Origin: Streptococcaceae bacterium
Lineage (GTDB): Bacteria > Bacillota > Bacilli > Lactobacillales > Streptococcaceae
DNA length: 32,950 bases
Direction of reading: 5' to 3'
Assembly: GCA_031270325.1 (NCBI GenBank)
Contig: JAISXW010000033.1
Location: 1 to 32,950, forward strand
Below the pieces are notes generated by a model that saw only the letters and a list, made by a program, of their open reading frames with translations, ran no database searches and was not told the origin of the DNA. Shown here piece by piece: positions 16,034 through 26,488 of the stretch. The translations under genes and the position numbers were made by a program. The first letter of the stretch is position 1. Each line of letters begins with the position of its first letter.

Positions 16034-16710
16034 TTGTTCTTTCTAGTTCGGAGATAGAACGACTTAGTTCAAAGATAGAAAGTCCTAGTTCGGAACTAGA
16101 AAGTTCTAGTTCGGAACTAGAAAGTTCTAGTTAAAAGATAAAAAGTCCGAGTTCAGAACTAGAAAGTTTTAGTTAAAAAACAGAAAGTCCTAGTTCGGAA
16201 CTAGAAAGTTCTAGTTAAAAGATAGAAAGTCTTAGTTCAGAACTAGAAAGTTCTAGTTAAAAGATAGAAAGTCTTAGTTCAGAACTAGAAAGTTCTAGTT
16301 AAAAAACAGAAAGTCCGAGTTCGGAACTCGGAATTTCCTATTCCGAACTTCGACTTTACTATTCTGAACTCCGACTTTCCTATTCTGAACTCAGGCTTTC
16401 CTATTCTGAACTCGGACTTTCCTATTCTGAACTCGGACTTTGCTATTCTGAACTCGGAATTTCCTATTCTGAACTTCGACTTTCCTATTCTGAACTCGGA
16501 ATTTCCTATTCTGAACTTCGACTTTACTATTCTGAACTCCGAAGTTCCTATTCTGAACTCGGACTTTCCTATTCTGAACTCGGAATTTCCTATTCTGAAC
16601 TCAGACTTTCCTAGTTTGAACTCGGAAGTTCCTATTCCGAACTCCGACTTTCCTATTCCGAACTCGGAATTTCCTATTCCGAACTCCGACTTCCGAGTTC
16701 GGAACTCGGT
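16034..16710. repeat. 21-bp-period array in two inverted arms
   Basis: The whole 677 bp repeats at exactly 21 bp. In the left arm AGTT recurs at 16087, 16108, 16129, 16150, 16171, 16192 and on to 16318. In the right arm CTATTC recurs at 16338, 16359, 16380 and onward. The right-arm unit is the reverse complement of the left-arm unit, with the switch at about 16318-16340. Left units include the palindromes AGTTCNGAACT and AACTAGAAAGTTCTAGTT. There are about 32 units. It lies upstream of the glycine-rich gene promoter and downstream of pgi. The rest of 15861-16882 holds the promoter, a hairpin and a terminator. Confidence 0.92.
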
Positions 16711-16711
16711 A

Positions 16712-16753
16712 ATTGCTAGTCTGAACTCCGAGGAGCGAGTTCAAACTAGCAAT
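16712..16753. repeat. 17-bp hairpin closing the array
   Basis: ATTGCTAGTCTGAACTC (16712-16728) pairs with 16737-16753 with one mismatch over 17 bp; the loop is 8 nt. It re-uses the array half-site TGAACTC. It is adjacent to a perfect palindrome CCGAGTTCGGAACTCGG at 16693-16709. Confidence 0.8.
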
Positions 16754-16799
16754 GGGCGTTCCCTCGACTTCTCCTCCCTCTAATTTCAAGAGCGCAAGC

Positions 16800-16845
16800 A
16801 AAAAAGCAAACGAGTGAATCAGGAGTGATCGGCGTTTGCTTTTGC
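16800..16845 (-). terminator. Terminator of pgi
   Basis: On the minus strand AAAAGCAAACG (from 16844) pairs with CGTTTGCTTTT, followed by a T-run at about 16806-16800. The loop is about 20 nt with internal pairing. It starts 38 nt after the pgi stop. Confidence 0.75.
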
Positions 16846-16882
16846 TTTTATTGACTTGTTCGTTTAGGGATTCGGCTGCTGA

Positions 16883-18229
16883 TTAAAGTCTAGCGTTTAA
16901 CTCCGCACCAAGTGCTTCAAATCCCGGTTTGCCAAGTAAGGCAAACATATTTTTCTTGTAGGCTTCAACACCCGGTTGGTCAAATGGATTGACACCATTG
17001 AGGTAGCCTGATAGGCCAATGGCGATTTCAAAGAAGTAGATGAGGTAGCCTAAGGTAAATTCATCTTGTTTTTTGATTGTCACGACTGAGTTCGGAACAC
17101 CGCCATCAGTATGGGCAAGGAGGACACCTTGGAAGGCTTTGGTATTGACAAAGTCAACGTCTTTTCCTTCCAGATAGCCAAGACCATCTAAATCTTCTGC
17201 TTCCGCAGGGATAGCAAGGTTCAATTTTGGTTCTTCGACCTTGATCACTGTTTCAAAGAGATTGCGGCTCCCCTCTTGGATTGATTGACCGATAGAGTGC
17301 AAGTCGGTTGAGAAGTTAGCTGACGTTGGATAAATCCCTTTGTAGTCTTTACCTTCTGATTCGCCTGCTAATTGTTTCCACCATTCGCTAAAATATTGCA
17401 ATGACGGTTCGTAGTTGGCCAAGATTTCGATTGTTTTACCTTTGCGGAAGAGAATATTCCGAAGGACCGCATATTGATAGGCTTCATTTTTGGTCAAATC
17501 TGGTGTGCTGTAAGCTTCACGAGCTGCTGCTGCACCGTCCATCAGGGCTTGGATGTCTGCACCACTTGCTGCGATTGGCAATAATCCAACCGGTGTCAAA
17601 ACGGTAAAGCGACCGCCGACAGCATCTGGTACGACAAATGATTCCCAACCCTCAGCGTCTGCTTGTACTTTGACAGCGCCTTTGGCTTTATCTGTTGTCG
17701 CATAGATACGACGGTTGGCTTCGTTAGTCCCGTACTTGTTGATCAACAATTCTTTGAACACACGGAAAGCAATGGCAGGCTCTGTCGTTGTGCCAGATTT
17801 CGAGATGACATTAACAGAGAAGTCTTTGTCTGCTACATAGTCAACCAGTTGTGACAAATAAGTTGATGAGATGGAATTGCCCGCATAAAGAATTTGTGGT
17901 GCTTGACGTGTTGCTTTTGATTCAAGATTGACAAATGAACTATTGAGGAAGTCAATCGCTGCTTTCGCACCGAGGTATGAGCCGCCGATTCCAATCACAA
18001 CCAAGACATCGCTATCAGACTTAATCTTATCAGCTGCTTTCAAAATCCGATCAAATTCTGCTTTGTCATAGTCTTTTGGCAAATCAATCCAACCGGTAAA
18101 GTCAGAACCTTGCCCTGTACCATCACGTAATGCCGCATCAAACGCTGTGACAGCTGGTTGGAGGTAGTCAAATTCATGTTGGGCAACGAAAGGTAGGGCT
18201 GTTTTGTAATCAAATTTAATGTGGGACAT
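16883..18229 (-). CDS. pgi: Glucose-6-phosphate isomerase
   Basis: Interconverts glucose 6-phosphate and fructose 6-phosphate in glycolysis, in the cytoplasm. The 448-residue protein has the length of the short bacterial form. SIS-domain motifs are clear: [18 protein letters not shown] near residue 80, [16 protein letters not shown] near 140, [14 protein letters not shown] near 205, and the family signature around [13 protein letters not shown] near 305. The ending [17 protein letters not shown] is typical. The ATG has AGGAGAAAAG just upstream. It is preceded by a good promoter and followed by its own terminator, so it is monocistronic. Confidence 0.97.
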   Translation of the reverse strand: MSHIKFDYKTALPFVAQHEFDYLQPAVTAFDAALRDGTGQGSDFTGWIDLPKDYDKAEFDRILKAADKIKSDSDVLVVIGIGGSYLGAKAAIDFLNSSFVNLESKATRQAPQILYAGNSISSTYLSQLVDYVADKDFSVNVISKSGTTTEPAIAFRVFKELLINKYGTNEANRRIYATTDKAKGAVKVQADAEGWESFVVPDAVGGRFTVLTPVGLLPIAASGADIQALMDGAAAAREAYSTPDLTKNEAYQYAVLRNILFRKGKTIEILANYEPSLQYFSEWWKQLAGESEGKDYKGIYPTSANFSTDLHSIGQSIQEGSRNLFETVIKVEEPKLNLAIPAEAEDLDGLGYLEGKDVDFVNTKAFQGVLLAHTDGGVPNSVVTIKKQDEFTLGYLIYFFEIAIGLSGYLNGVNPFDQPGVEAYKKNMFALLGKPGFEALGAELNARL

Positions 18230-18337
18230 CTTTTCTCCTTAAATCGTGGTGCTTTCGCACACGTTCTGTTTCATGTAAGGGTCTCGGTTGTATTTCAAGC
18301 AAATCAAGACCGCTTAGGCAATAAATCAATTTCACTC

Positions 18338-18366
18338 ATTTTACCGCTTTTTGAGGTATTTTTCAA
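18338..18366 (-). promoter_or_regulatory. pgi promoter
   Basis: On the minus strand TTGAAA (18366-18361), a 17-bp spacer and TAAAAT (18343-18338) lie about 110 nt before the pgi ATG. A second TTGAAA/TAAAAT pair upstream has a 14-bp spacer and is a poorer candidate. Confidence 0.7.
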
Positions 18367-18412
18367 GAATTTTATCACTAAAAGCAAATTTCAAGACCTC
18401 AGTGACCTTTGG

Positions 18413-20725
18413 CTAGCCCTCCAGTAACCCTGTGGCTTTGAGTTTCTTAGAAAACCGCTCTACTTTTGGTCGAATAATCGGCACAAGAGCGAAGTTCAAG
18501 ACATTGCTCACAAGGGCAAATACAAGCAAAATCAGCAAGGCGTGCCACATAGTCGGCGGGTAAATCCCCCCGACTGCCTCTCGCATCAAGGTCACCGCAT
18601 GCGTAAATGGCAAGAAAGGATGAATGACTTGGAAAAATTGTCCCGTCATCTCAATCGGATAATTGCCGCCACCTGCCGCAATCGACAAGACAAGAATAAT
18701 AATCGCCGCGCCCTCGCCAATCGCCCCGAATAAGCCAACCAGCAGATAGATGAGAGACATGAATGTCGCTGCGATCAATAGGGCGAACAAGAGGCTTGCC
18801 GGTACATTGTGGATGTCCGCCCGTAAGAGCAAGATATCCCCCAAAATCGCAATCGTCGCTTGCAAGAGTGCAACCGCCATATAGGTCAAATACCGTGCCG
18901 CATATTTTTCGCGATAGGTATAGCCCCTTGTTTCTTGTCGCTTATCTAAACGATAACCAATCGAGGAAATACTGGCAAATAAGACTGCCCCGACCCAGAA
19001 GCATAAGACTGTATAAAAAGGAACATTCTGCGAGCCATAATTCTTGATTGGATAAAGGGTATCCGTTTTGACATTGACTGGATTGGCTAAGAAATTACTC
19101 TCTGTTGTCGCATCATATTTTAAGGCTTTCAGCAAGCCGTCAATGTCAAAGTCCTTTTCGCCATTCCGAATCGCTTGCGCCGCTTTCTGAATCCCCTGAC
19201 GAATCTGTGGCCAGTCTGAACGCAAGAAATCAGCTGATAAATTAACAACTTCTTTGGCAAGTGGATATTTGTCATCCACAATCGCCAGTGTCGCCTTCAA
19301 ATCTTTTTCAATCCCAGGCCAATCCTTCTGGTAAAAGTCGGCAGTCTGCTGAACTTTTTGAGCCACCTGAGGCAAGTCATTCACATAAATATCATTGGCA
19401 GTATTAATCCCTGCAATGATTAGCCCGATATTATCATTAAAGAGACTGTTGACGGCATGGACTTCTTGCTTGATAGCAGGCATTGCTTGTTGACAAGTGA
19501 CCAAGAACTGATTGACACCATCGACTGTCGTCTGAATATCTATCAAAAGGGTCACGACATCCAGATTTTCGGCATCTGATAGGACAATCTCGGCAACCGT
19601 TAGGCTTTGAATGATCGCTGCAATATCAGCCTTGAGATTTGGCGGTAAATCCTTGTCCTCAATCTGTGCTAAAGCGGCCTGCACAGCAAGCATCTCTTGT
19701 CTGACGGTCTCTAGCTTTTGCTTGACATCTTGGATGACCGCAATTCCTGACGCACTCGTTGCGCTCGTCACGGCTTGATCCACGATTGCCTTGACTTGAC
19801 TGGAGACAGACACTGCATGATTCAAGGCGACTTGCACCGCATCCATATTGCTATCTATCTGCTGCAAGTGACTGGCTGCAGTTTGAAGCTCCGGAATTTT
19901 ATCATGAACCTTCAGGATAATACTTGCGGCAGCCATGATTTTGGGCATGTCCTGATTGAGCTTGACCACCTGTCCGCCAACCAAGTCGATCACTGGCAGA
20001 TAGCCCGCCAGTTGATGCGCCGTTTCAAGTTTTTTATCAATAGCTGGTAGTTTGGCTTGGAGTGCTTCAATATCCACCACCCCTTGATCCAAGAGATCCA
20101 GATTATCATCTGCTTTTAAAATCGCTGAACGTACTCGCTGAATATCCGTCCAATTTTCGTCAATATTAAAGCCGATTTGGTTGAAAACAGTCATCAAGAC
20201 TTCGGTCACTTCTTTGGTAAAGGTCGACTCAATCTGTTTTTGCAGTTCACCAACGCCAGACTTCATCACTTTCGGTGTGATCGCATTGATTTTTTCATTG
20301 ACCAGATACTCAATATCCGGTTTCTTGACCTGTCCTTTGGTAAAGCTCAATAAGTCCTTAGAAAAGGTCTTGGGCAAATAAATCCCAGCATAGTAGTCAC
20401 CACTCTTGACCCCCTGTTTGACTTCTTGATAGCTTTTAACCAGTTGCCAGTCTAAGCTATGATTCTTTTTCAGCTTAGTGATCAGTTGATCCCCGACATT
20501 GACCGATTTCCCCATGACCGTTATTGTTTGATCATCACTGAGGACAGCAACCTTCAGTTCTTTGGTATGCGCATAAGGGTCCCATAAGGCTTGGATATTG
20601 ACCCAAGCATACAGACTAGGTAAGATGAGAATCCCGACAATCAATACGACAGCCGCCTTATTCTTAAAAATCCTACTCAGCTCCACCCGCCATAATTCAG
20701 CAATGTGTTTAATTGTGTCTATCAT
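18413..20725 (-). CDS. YhgE/Pip-family membrane protein
   Basis: An integral membrane protein of the YhgE/Pip family; the lactococcal member Pip is a phage receptor, and relatives include the type VII secretion-associated EsaA. The normal role is unclear, and some ABC-2-type permease similarity exists in the C-terminal half. The 770 residues comprise one N-terminal transmembrane helix (about 23-45, VLIVGILILPSLYAWV), a large extracytoplasmic region (about 46-565) rich in helices and heptad-like leucine patterns, and five C-terminal helices (about 568-755). Length is shorter than lactococcal Pip (about 900). It starts at ATG after GGACGG and has no close neighbour on its transcript except pgi, which has its own promoter. 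Confidence 0.85.
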   Translation of the reverse strand: MIDTIKHIAELWRVELSRIFKNKAAVVLIVGILILPSLYAWVNIQALWDPYAHTKELKVAVLSDDQTITVMGKSVNVGDQLITKLKKNHSLDWQLVKSYQEVKQGVKSGDYYAGIYLPKTFSKDLLSFTKGQVKKPDIEYLVNEKINAITPKVMKSGVGELQKQIESTFTKEVTEVLMTVFNQIGFNIDENWTDIQRVRSAILKADDNLDLLDQGVVDIEALQAKLPAIDKKLETAHQLAGYLPVIDLVGGQVVKLNQDMPKIMAAASIILKVHDKIPELQTAASHLQQIDSNMDAVQVALNHAVSVSSQVKAIVDQAVTSATSASGIAVIQDVKQKLETVRQEMLAVQAALAQIEDKDLPPNLKADIAAIIQSLTVAEIVLSDAENLDVVTLLIDIQTTVDGVNQFLVTCQQAMPAIKQEVHAVNSLFNDNIGLIIAGINTANDIYVNDLPQVAQKVQQTADFYQKDWPGIEKDLKATLAIVDDKYPLAKEVVNLSADFLRSDWPQIRQGIQKAAQAIRNGEKDFDIDGLLKALKYDATTESNFLANPVNVKTDTLYPIKNYGSQNVPFYTVLCFWVGAVLFASISSIGYRLDKRQETRGYTYREKYAARYLTYMAVALLQATIAILGDILLLRADIHNVPASLLFALLIAATFMSLIYLLVGLFGAIGEGAAIIILVLSIAAGGGNYPIEMTGQFFQVIHPFLPFTHAVTLMREAVGGIYPPTMWHALLILLVFALVSNVLNFALVPIIRPKVERFSKKLKATGLLEG

Positions 20726-20781
20726 CTTTTTCCGTCCTTATCCTGTGAGCAAATCGCTACCATCATCGCTTTCTATTTTTC

Positions 20782-20807
20782 TCATGTGATTATCACTTAC
20801 TATTATA
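20782..20807 (-). promoter_or_regulatory. Promoter and operator-like palindrome before the YhgE gene
   Basis: TATAAT on the minus strand (20807-20802) is followed at once by GTGATAATCAC (20796-20786), a 5-bp dyad around the likely transcription start. The -35 region is poor (TTTTGT-like). A regulator such as a TetR or MarR protein could bind here; none is encoded in the window. Confidence 0.45.
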
Positions 20808-20884
20808 CGCCAATTCCTGCCAAAAACAAAATCGAATCATAGCAAGCGCATGGCAAAGGCATGAAAATGAGTGAACACTTTGGT

Positions 20885-20906
20885 TTGTCTGTGGATTTGC
20901 AGACAA
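20885..20906. other. Stem-loop TTGTCTG/CAGACAA
   Basis: TTGTCTG and CAGACAA form a 7-bp stem with an 8-nt loop in the gap between the YhgE gene and the PASTA operon. There is no T-run on either side, so its role is unknown. In this 549-bp gap the other recognisable items are a MITE-like element and a terminator. Confidence 0.4.
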
Positions 20907-21033
20907 GGCCTGATCATATCGGGAGCTGCGTTCAGGGATAAACTTTTGACCTCACACGAGCCATCACGTAATTGCCCAAAATGTCGTCACACGCGCCCCC
21001 TCAACCAGACAACTTTTATTGTGGCGTGGAGCG

Positions 21034-21145
21034 CTTTGACTCAAAACAGCTGTGGTAGAGAGACAACTGGCGAGACCTTAGGCACGACAATTAGCTGGAA
21101 AAGCGGAGCTTTGGAAGCGTGTCACCACGCTGTTTTGAGACAAAG
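21034..21145 (+). repeat. MITE-like dispersed element, copy B
   Basis: About 112 bp. The left end (21034-21055, CTTTGACTCAAAACAGCTGTGG) is an imperfect inverted repeat of the right end (21125-21145, ending TTTTGAGACAAAG). The right half matches copy A at 6990-7042 at 48 of 53 positions in the same orientation. It lies downstream of the PASTA gene terminator and encodes no transposase. Confidence 0.65.
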
Positions 21146-21210
21146 ATTGGAACAAAACCTCTGCTATCTCGTGATTGCTTCATGCCTTTGTCGTGAGAGC
21201 AGGACAGCTC

Positions 21211-21242
21211 AAAAAAAACGATGCCATTCCCATGACATCGCC
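21211..21242 (-). terminator. Intrinsic terminator of the ABC-PASTA operon
   Basis: On the minus strand CGATGTCAT, a short loop and ATGGCATCG are followed by eight T. It lies 33 nt past the stop of the PASTA gene and is among the strongest terminators in the window. Confidence 0.9.
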
Positions 21243-21274
21243 TTTTAAAGTTCTCAGTCCCCTTGTTCGTCAGC

Positions 21275-22591
21275 TTATTCCGCTTGACCATTACTGATTT
21301 TGACTGTGACCGTGTAAGTCAGGGGGACAAATTCATTGAGTGCTGTTTGACCAACGACTGTTCCTTTGGTTTCACTGCTAGTAACATATTGAACGCGATA
21401 GGAAATGTTTGCGCCCTTTGACCGATAGTCATTGTAAAAAGTAGCCTGCAACTCCCCTTCAGTCTGACCTGCTAAATCTTTGATGTAGACACGACCGAGC
21501 GAGTAAGTGACTGTAACATCCGGCAAGGTGTCTTTGGCAAAATACTGAGTACCTGCCCCAACCGACTGACCGATAAAGCCACCGTAGGCGATCGTATCAC
21601 TATACACTTGTTTAGCAATTACCGGCAACTCCTTTGCGGCACTATTTGCTTCATCAAAACTAAACTGTGAAAAGTCCGGCACGACAATTGGCTTACCAAG
21701 CGAGAGTTTAATGACAATCGTATCTGCTTTTGAAACTTTTTGACCTTTGGCAACCGACTGGGTAATCACTTTGTCAGCTTCTATTGTTTGACTCCCTTCC
21801 ATTTCAATCGCAACTTTGACACCTTTTTCCTGACTCCAAGTCTTAATCTGCTCCTTTGTCTGACCGGAAAAGTCCGGCACGTCAATGTTTTGAACAATCG
21901 GTTCTTTACCTTTGGAATAATGGAGGGTCAAGTTATCTTGACGCTTAAAATTGTCTGGGCTAACGGCTGGATTAGCAAAGGCTTGTTTGATATAACTATC
22001 TTTGGCGACCGTCTCGGAATAATCAAGTTGAAGCGTTGTATTATCGAGCTTGTTTTGCTTGATAAACTTACGCGTCTCGTCGAGTGATAACTTGGTAAAA
22101 TCTGGCAACTCGATCTTAGCTTTCGGGTCAGCACCTAAACTCACAGTCAAATTGACGGTTTGATGCTTGGCAATTGTCCGATTTTTATCTGCAGCTTTGA
22201 TCACGACATTGACTTGATGGTCAAAATTGTAAACACGCTTGACTGCCAGCTTGACCTTGTGCTGATCAGCCCAAATCTGTGCTGTGCTGATAGACTTCCC
22301 TGTGAAATCCGGCAATTTGACATGTGTCTGGCGATAGTAAAAGCAAAAGATTCCTATGACTGCAAGTAGACTGATTCCCCCAATTAACCACTGCTTTAGC
22401 CATTTTTTTCTGGCAAAAGACTGATCTTTAACTAGGAGACGATCCTTGACACCAGTCGGCTGCTTTTCAGGCTCCGCAGGCTGGTCGGTGGGCTGATTGT
22501 CTGACTGTTCGGCAGTCTGATCAACAGTCTGTTCAAGCGCTTGTTCTTTTGTATAGTTATCAGTGGTAAAATTTGACAAAAAATCACTCAT
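21275..22591 (-). CDS. Membrane-anchored PASTA-repeat protein without a kinase
   Basis: The 438-residue protein has an acidic, Gln/Pro-rich cytoplasmic region (1-66), one transmembrane helix (about 68-86, WLIGGISLLAVIGIFCFYY), and an extracellular tail of five PASTA-like repeats. The repeats start near residues 91 (VKLPDFTGKS), 156, 226, 292 and 362. PASTA domains are known to bind peptidoglycan fragments, usually in StkP/PrkC kinases and penicillin-binding proteins. No kinase or transpeptidase motif is present here, so a sensor or wall-tether role is inferred. Its start overlaps the end of the ABC ATPase by 8 nt, and it is the last gene of a three-gene operon. A signal to the transporter through this tail is plausible but unproved. 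Confidence 0.85.
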   Translation of the reverse strand: MSDFLSNFTTDNYTKEQALEQTVDQTAEQSDNQPTDQPAEPEKQPTGVKDRLLVKDQSFARKKWLKQWLIGGISLLAVIGIFCFYYRQTHVKLPDFTGKSISTAQIWADQHKVKLAVKRVYNFDHQVNVVIKAADKNRTIAKHQTVNLTVSLGADPKAKIELPDFTKLSLDETRKFIKQNKLDNTTLQLDYSETVAKDSYIKQAFANPAVSPDNFKRQDNLTLHYSKGKEPIVQNIDVPDFSGQTKEQIKTWSQEKGVKVAIEMEGSQTIEADKVITQSVAKGQKVSKADTIVIKLSLGKPIVVPDFSQFSFDEANSAAKELPVIAKQVYSDTIAYGGFIGQSVGAGTQYFAKDTLPDVTVTYSLGRVYIKDLAGQTEGELQATFYNDYRSKGANISYRVQYVTSSETKGTVVGQTALNEFVPLTYTVTVKISNGQAE

Positions 22592-23258
22592 TGGCTAATT
22601 GTCCCTTGTTTAAACGATAAGTCACATCAGATTGCGCTGCAACTTCCTGTGAGTGCGTAACGACGACAACCGCTTTGCCATTCTCATGGGCGAGACGTTT
22701 AAAAATCGCAATAATCTCGCCTTCGCGTACTTCATCCAAATTACCTGTCGGCTCATCTGCTAGGATCACATCACTATTGGTGGCAAGGGCTCGAGCAATG
22801 GCAATCCGTTGTTGCTCGCCGCCTGATAAGTCGCTGACCAAACGATCAGCTTTTTCACGTGTAATACCGATATAATCTAGGAGATTATAGGCTACTAACT
22901 TTTGATCTACTGGTAATGAATTATCAGTAATGGACATGGCGACCAGTACATTTTCAACTGCCGTCAAATAAGGGACTAGATTATTATTTTGAAAGACAAT
23001 GGAGACTTGATTCCGCCGATAATTATCAAAACCAATCTGTTTGATATCTGTCCCCTCAAAAAGCACCTGACCCGCTTTGGCGTCGTCTAATCCTGCAATC
23101 ATAGAAAGAAAAGTCGTTTTCCCAGATCCAGATGCGCCGACAATTGTATAGAATTGACCTTTTTCAAATTTAACAGAGACATCTCGTATGATATAGCGCT
23201 GCATATCTCCGTCCTGATAGTAATAGTTCAGTTTTTGTGTTTCGATAATTGACATCAT
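22584..23258 (-). CDS. MacB-type ABC transporter ATP-binding protein
   Basis: The cytoplasmic ATPase of an ABC system. All motifs are intact in 224 residues: Walker A GASGSGKTT (41-49), Q-loop in VFQNNNLVP, signature LSGGEQQR near 145, Walker B VILADEPTGNLDE near 166, and the H-loop VVVTHSQ near 202. The LolD/MacB/FtsE-like sequence fits mechanotransmission or peptide-export systems rather than an importer. Two consecutive ATGs begin the gene; the permease stop is 3 nt upstream, so the two are co-translated. The next gene, the PASTA protein, overlaps its end. Confidence 0.92.
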   Translation of the reverse strand: MMSIIETQKLNYYYQDGDMQRYIIRDVSVKFEKGQFYTIVGASGSGKTTFLSMIAGLDDAKAGQVLFEGTDIKQIGFDNYRRNQVSIVFQNNNLVPYLTAVENVLVAMSITDNSLPVDQKLVAYNLLDYIGITREKADRLVSDLSGGEQQRIAIARALATNSDVILADEPTGNLDEVREGEIIAIFKRLAHENGKAVVVVTHSQEVAAQSDVTYRLNKGQLANE

Positions 23259-23261
23259 GAG

Positions 23262-24833
23262 TTACCCCAACAAAATTTTCTTTGGCTTTAATTTGAAAAT
23301 ATAAAGCGTTGACAAAAGGACTGACAGAATCACTGTCCCTAGACCAGCTAGGAGATAAGTCACGATATAAAACGGTGTAAAGGAGACGGTGTAATTGTCT
23401 GCGATTGTCTCCGCATTGACGACCGTACCAGTACTAAAGATAGCGGATGTTCCCATCATGCCACCCCCGATCATCTCTTTATCGACCGACTGACTACCCG
23501 TTGAACTCAAAAAGCTTTCAGAAGCAAAACCGCCTAAGAATTTCCCTGTAATCAGAGAAAGGACTAAAGCCACGCTAGCAACCGCCAACACTTCGACCAT
23601 AATTTGTAGGATAATCGTTGATTTCTTATCCCCAAGCGATAGATAAATGCCTAACTCGCGTTTGCGATCCCGCATAAAGAGCAAGATAACGAGCAAAATC
23701 AACACAACAGAAAGAATAACCGCAGCGACAATGACTGCCTGCGCAATTTTAGATAACTTCTTAAATTGACCAGCTACAGTGTCAAATTCATCACTCATCG
23801 TCTGTACTGAAAGTAATTTGGGGATGAGCGGCTTGGTATCTGCCTTAAACTTCTTCAGATCATCAATTGAGTTTAACTGGAAGATTGGTGTATAGTAAGG
23901 CTTTGAAGCTACTGCCTTTTCTTCATCGCTCATATTTGCCATAATTTCTGGCTGCTCAGCCATCAGGAACTTCATATAACCTTGATTCATGGTATGAACA
24001 GCTTTATTCGGCGTATAAATCGTATTATAATTTTCAAAATCAAACATCTCTTGTTGAGAATTTCCGCCAAATGAGGCAGCATGAACCACGTGATCATTAG
24101 CTGCTTTAGTTGACTGACCAGATTTTTTCTGAACAGGCTCAAGCACCTCATAAGTTCCAACGACCTTGAACTTGGTATCAAAGGTTTTACGCTTATTCTG
24201 AGCATCAGCTTCATCTATATGACTGAGTTTTAAAACACTTTGATCAATGGTCAACTCATCTCCAACATGAAGACCATTTTTATCCGCAAATTTGTTTGAA
24301 ATCAAGACAACATTTGTCCCGTTTTTTATCTCGTCTGCTGTAAAGACATTCCCCGCAACCAATTTGATTTTACCTAGAGAGATATCCATAATATTTGGAT
24401 CTTGTACCCCACGAATCGGCAGATAGGTAGTGACTCCTTGGTCTGCCCCTTCTTTTTTGTCAGCTTTTTTATCAGCTGCTGGGTCATAAGGTTTAAGGAC
24501 TTGAGATTCAAATCCAGCTTGTTCCGAATAATCATAGCTTTTGACATAAGGACTTGCCGCAATTTTCTTGATGAGTTTTTCATCTAAATCTTTGTCATTA
24601 ACCTGTGTCCCATCTTCCATTGATTTTTGTATTTGACTGTCATTCCAGTCTATCCCAATCGTTGCAATCGCACCCATTTGCGCCTTGGTCTTTTGTTCAA
24701 CCTGTTGCGTACTTTGCTGGATAATGACACTCCCGGCAAGAATATTACCAAGTAAAAAGACGACTGCAAACAAAATCATTGATTTTGACTTTTGTCGTGC
24801 CACTGAGCGAATGGCTCGCTGAAAAAAATTCAT
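23262..24833 (-). CDS. FtsX/MacB-like ABC transporter permease
   Basis: A 523-residue membrane protein with the MacB-type plan. It has one N-terminal helix (about 15-38), a large extracellular domain (about 40-365, with a Lys/Asp-rich loop near 118-130), and three C-terminal helices (about 368-392, 412-440, 490-515). The motif DRKRELGIYLSLGDKKSTI between helices 2 and 3 is the usual coupling segment of the FtsX superfamily. The substrate is not evident; Vex-type and peptide-resistance transporters share the plan. It is the first gene of the operon, with AAAGGGGAAG before its ATG. The gap upstream holds a dyad and a candidate promoter. Confidence 0.9.
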   Translation of the reverse strand: MNFFQRAIRSVARQKSKSMILFAVVFLLGNILAGSVIIQQSTQQVEQKTKAQMGAIATIGIDWNDSQIQKSMEDGTQVNDKDLDEKLIKKIAASPYVKSYDYSEQAGFESQVLKPYDPAADKKADKKEGADQGVTTYLPIRGVQDPNIMDISLGKIKLVAGNVFTADEIKNGTNVVLISNKFADKNGLHVGDELTIDQSVLKLSHIDEADAQNKRKTFDTKFKVVGTYEVLEPVQKKSGQSTKAANDHVVHAASFGGNSQQEMFDFENYNTIYTPNKAVHTMNQGYMKFLMAEQPEIMANMSDEEKAVASKPYYTPIFQLNSIDDLKKFKADTKPLIPKLLSVQTMSDEFDTVAGQFKKLSKIAQAVIVAAVILSVVLILLVILLFMRDRKRELGIYLSLGDKKSTIILQIMVEVLAVASVALVLSLITGKFLGGFASESFLSSTGSQSVDKEMIGGGMMGTSAIFSTGTVVNAETIADNYTVSFTPFYIVTYLLAGLGTVILSVLLSTLYIFKLKPKKILLG

Positions 24834-24930
24834 ATCTTCCCCTTTTCCCTTTTGAATAACAGGTTAAGTCAACACAGATACAAAGGCATCTGCCCATGAC
24901 TAACCAATTTCCGATTTTACTGAATTGTGA

Positions 24931-26365
<1,435 letters not shown>

Positions 26366-26367
<2 letters not shown>

Positions 26368-26451
26368 AAAGACCATGGTAACTTAGGCAAACTACCATGG
26401 TAAGTTGAGCAAAAGACCATGGTAAGTTAGCTAAACTACCATGGTCTTTTT
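26366..26451. terminator. 22-bp CCATGG array, locus 2, acting as bidirectional terminator
   Basis: Four CCATGG palindromes start at 26373, 26395, 26417 and 26439, exactly 22 bp apart. The ends match each other: AAAAAGACCATGGTA on the left and TACCATGGTCTTTTT on the right. The region can therefore fold as one long hairpin with a T-run on each strand. It fills most of the gap between the convergent flavoprotein gene and tsaD. It is closely similar to the array at 7131-7206. Confidence 0.8.
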
Positions 26452-26488
26452 CGTGCAGCATTTAACTGCTGTTATAACATGACTGAAC

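Noticed and set aside
16034..16710. GTTC/GAAC half-sites read as SOS (LexA/DinR) boxes
   Set aside because: The known Gram-positive SOS box is GAAC-N4-GTTC. Here the arrangement is GTTC-N-GAAC or GAAC-N6-GTTC, so the spacing does not fit.
16601..16801. A 67-codon minus-strand frame with heptads such as VGVRNRK through the right arm of the array
   Set aside because: The 21-bp period is a multiple of three, so a frame without stops is expected to stay open through the array. It starts at TTG without a ribosome site and lies past the pgi terminator. No protein family is recognised.
20871..21248. Plus-strand 125-codon frame in the gap after the YhgE gene
   Set aside because: It crosses the MITE-like element and the reverse of the PASTA operon terminator, and is Cys/Arg-rich with no recognisable domain; probably chance.
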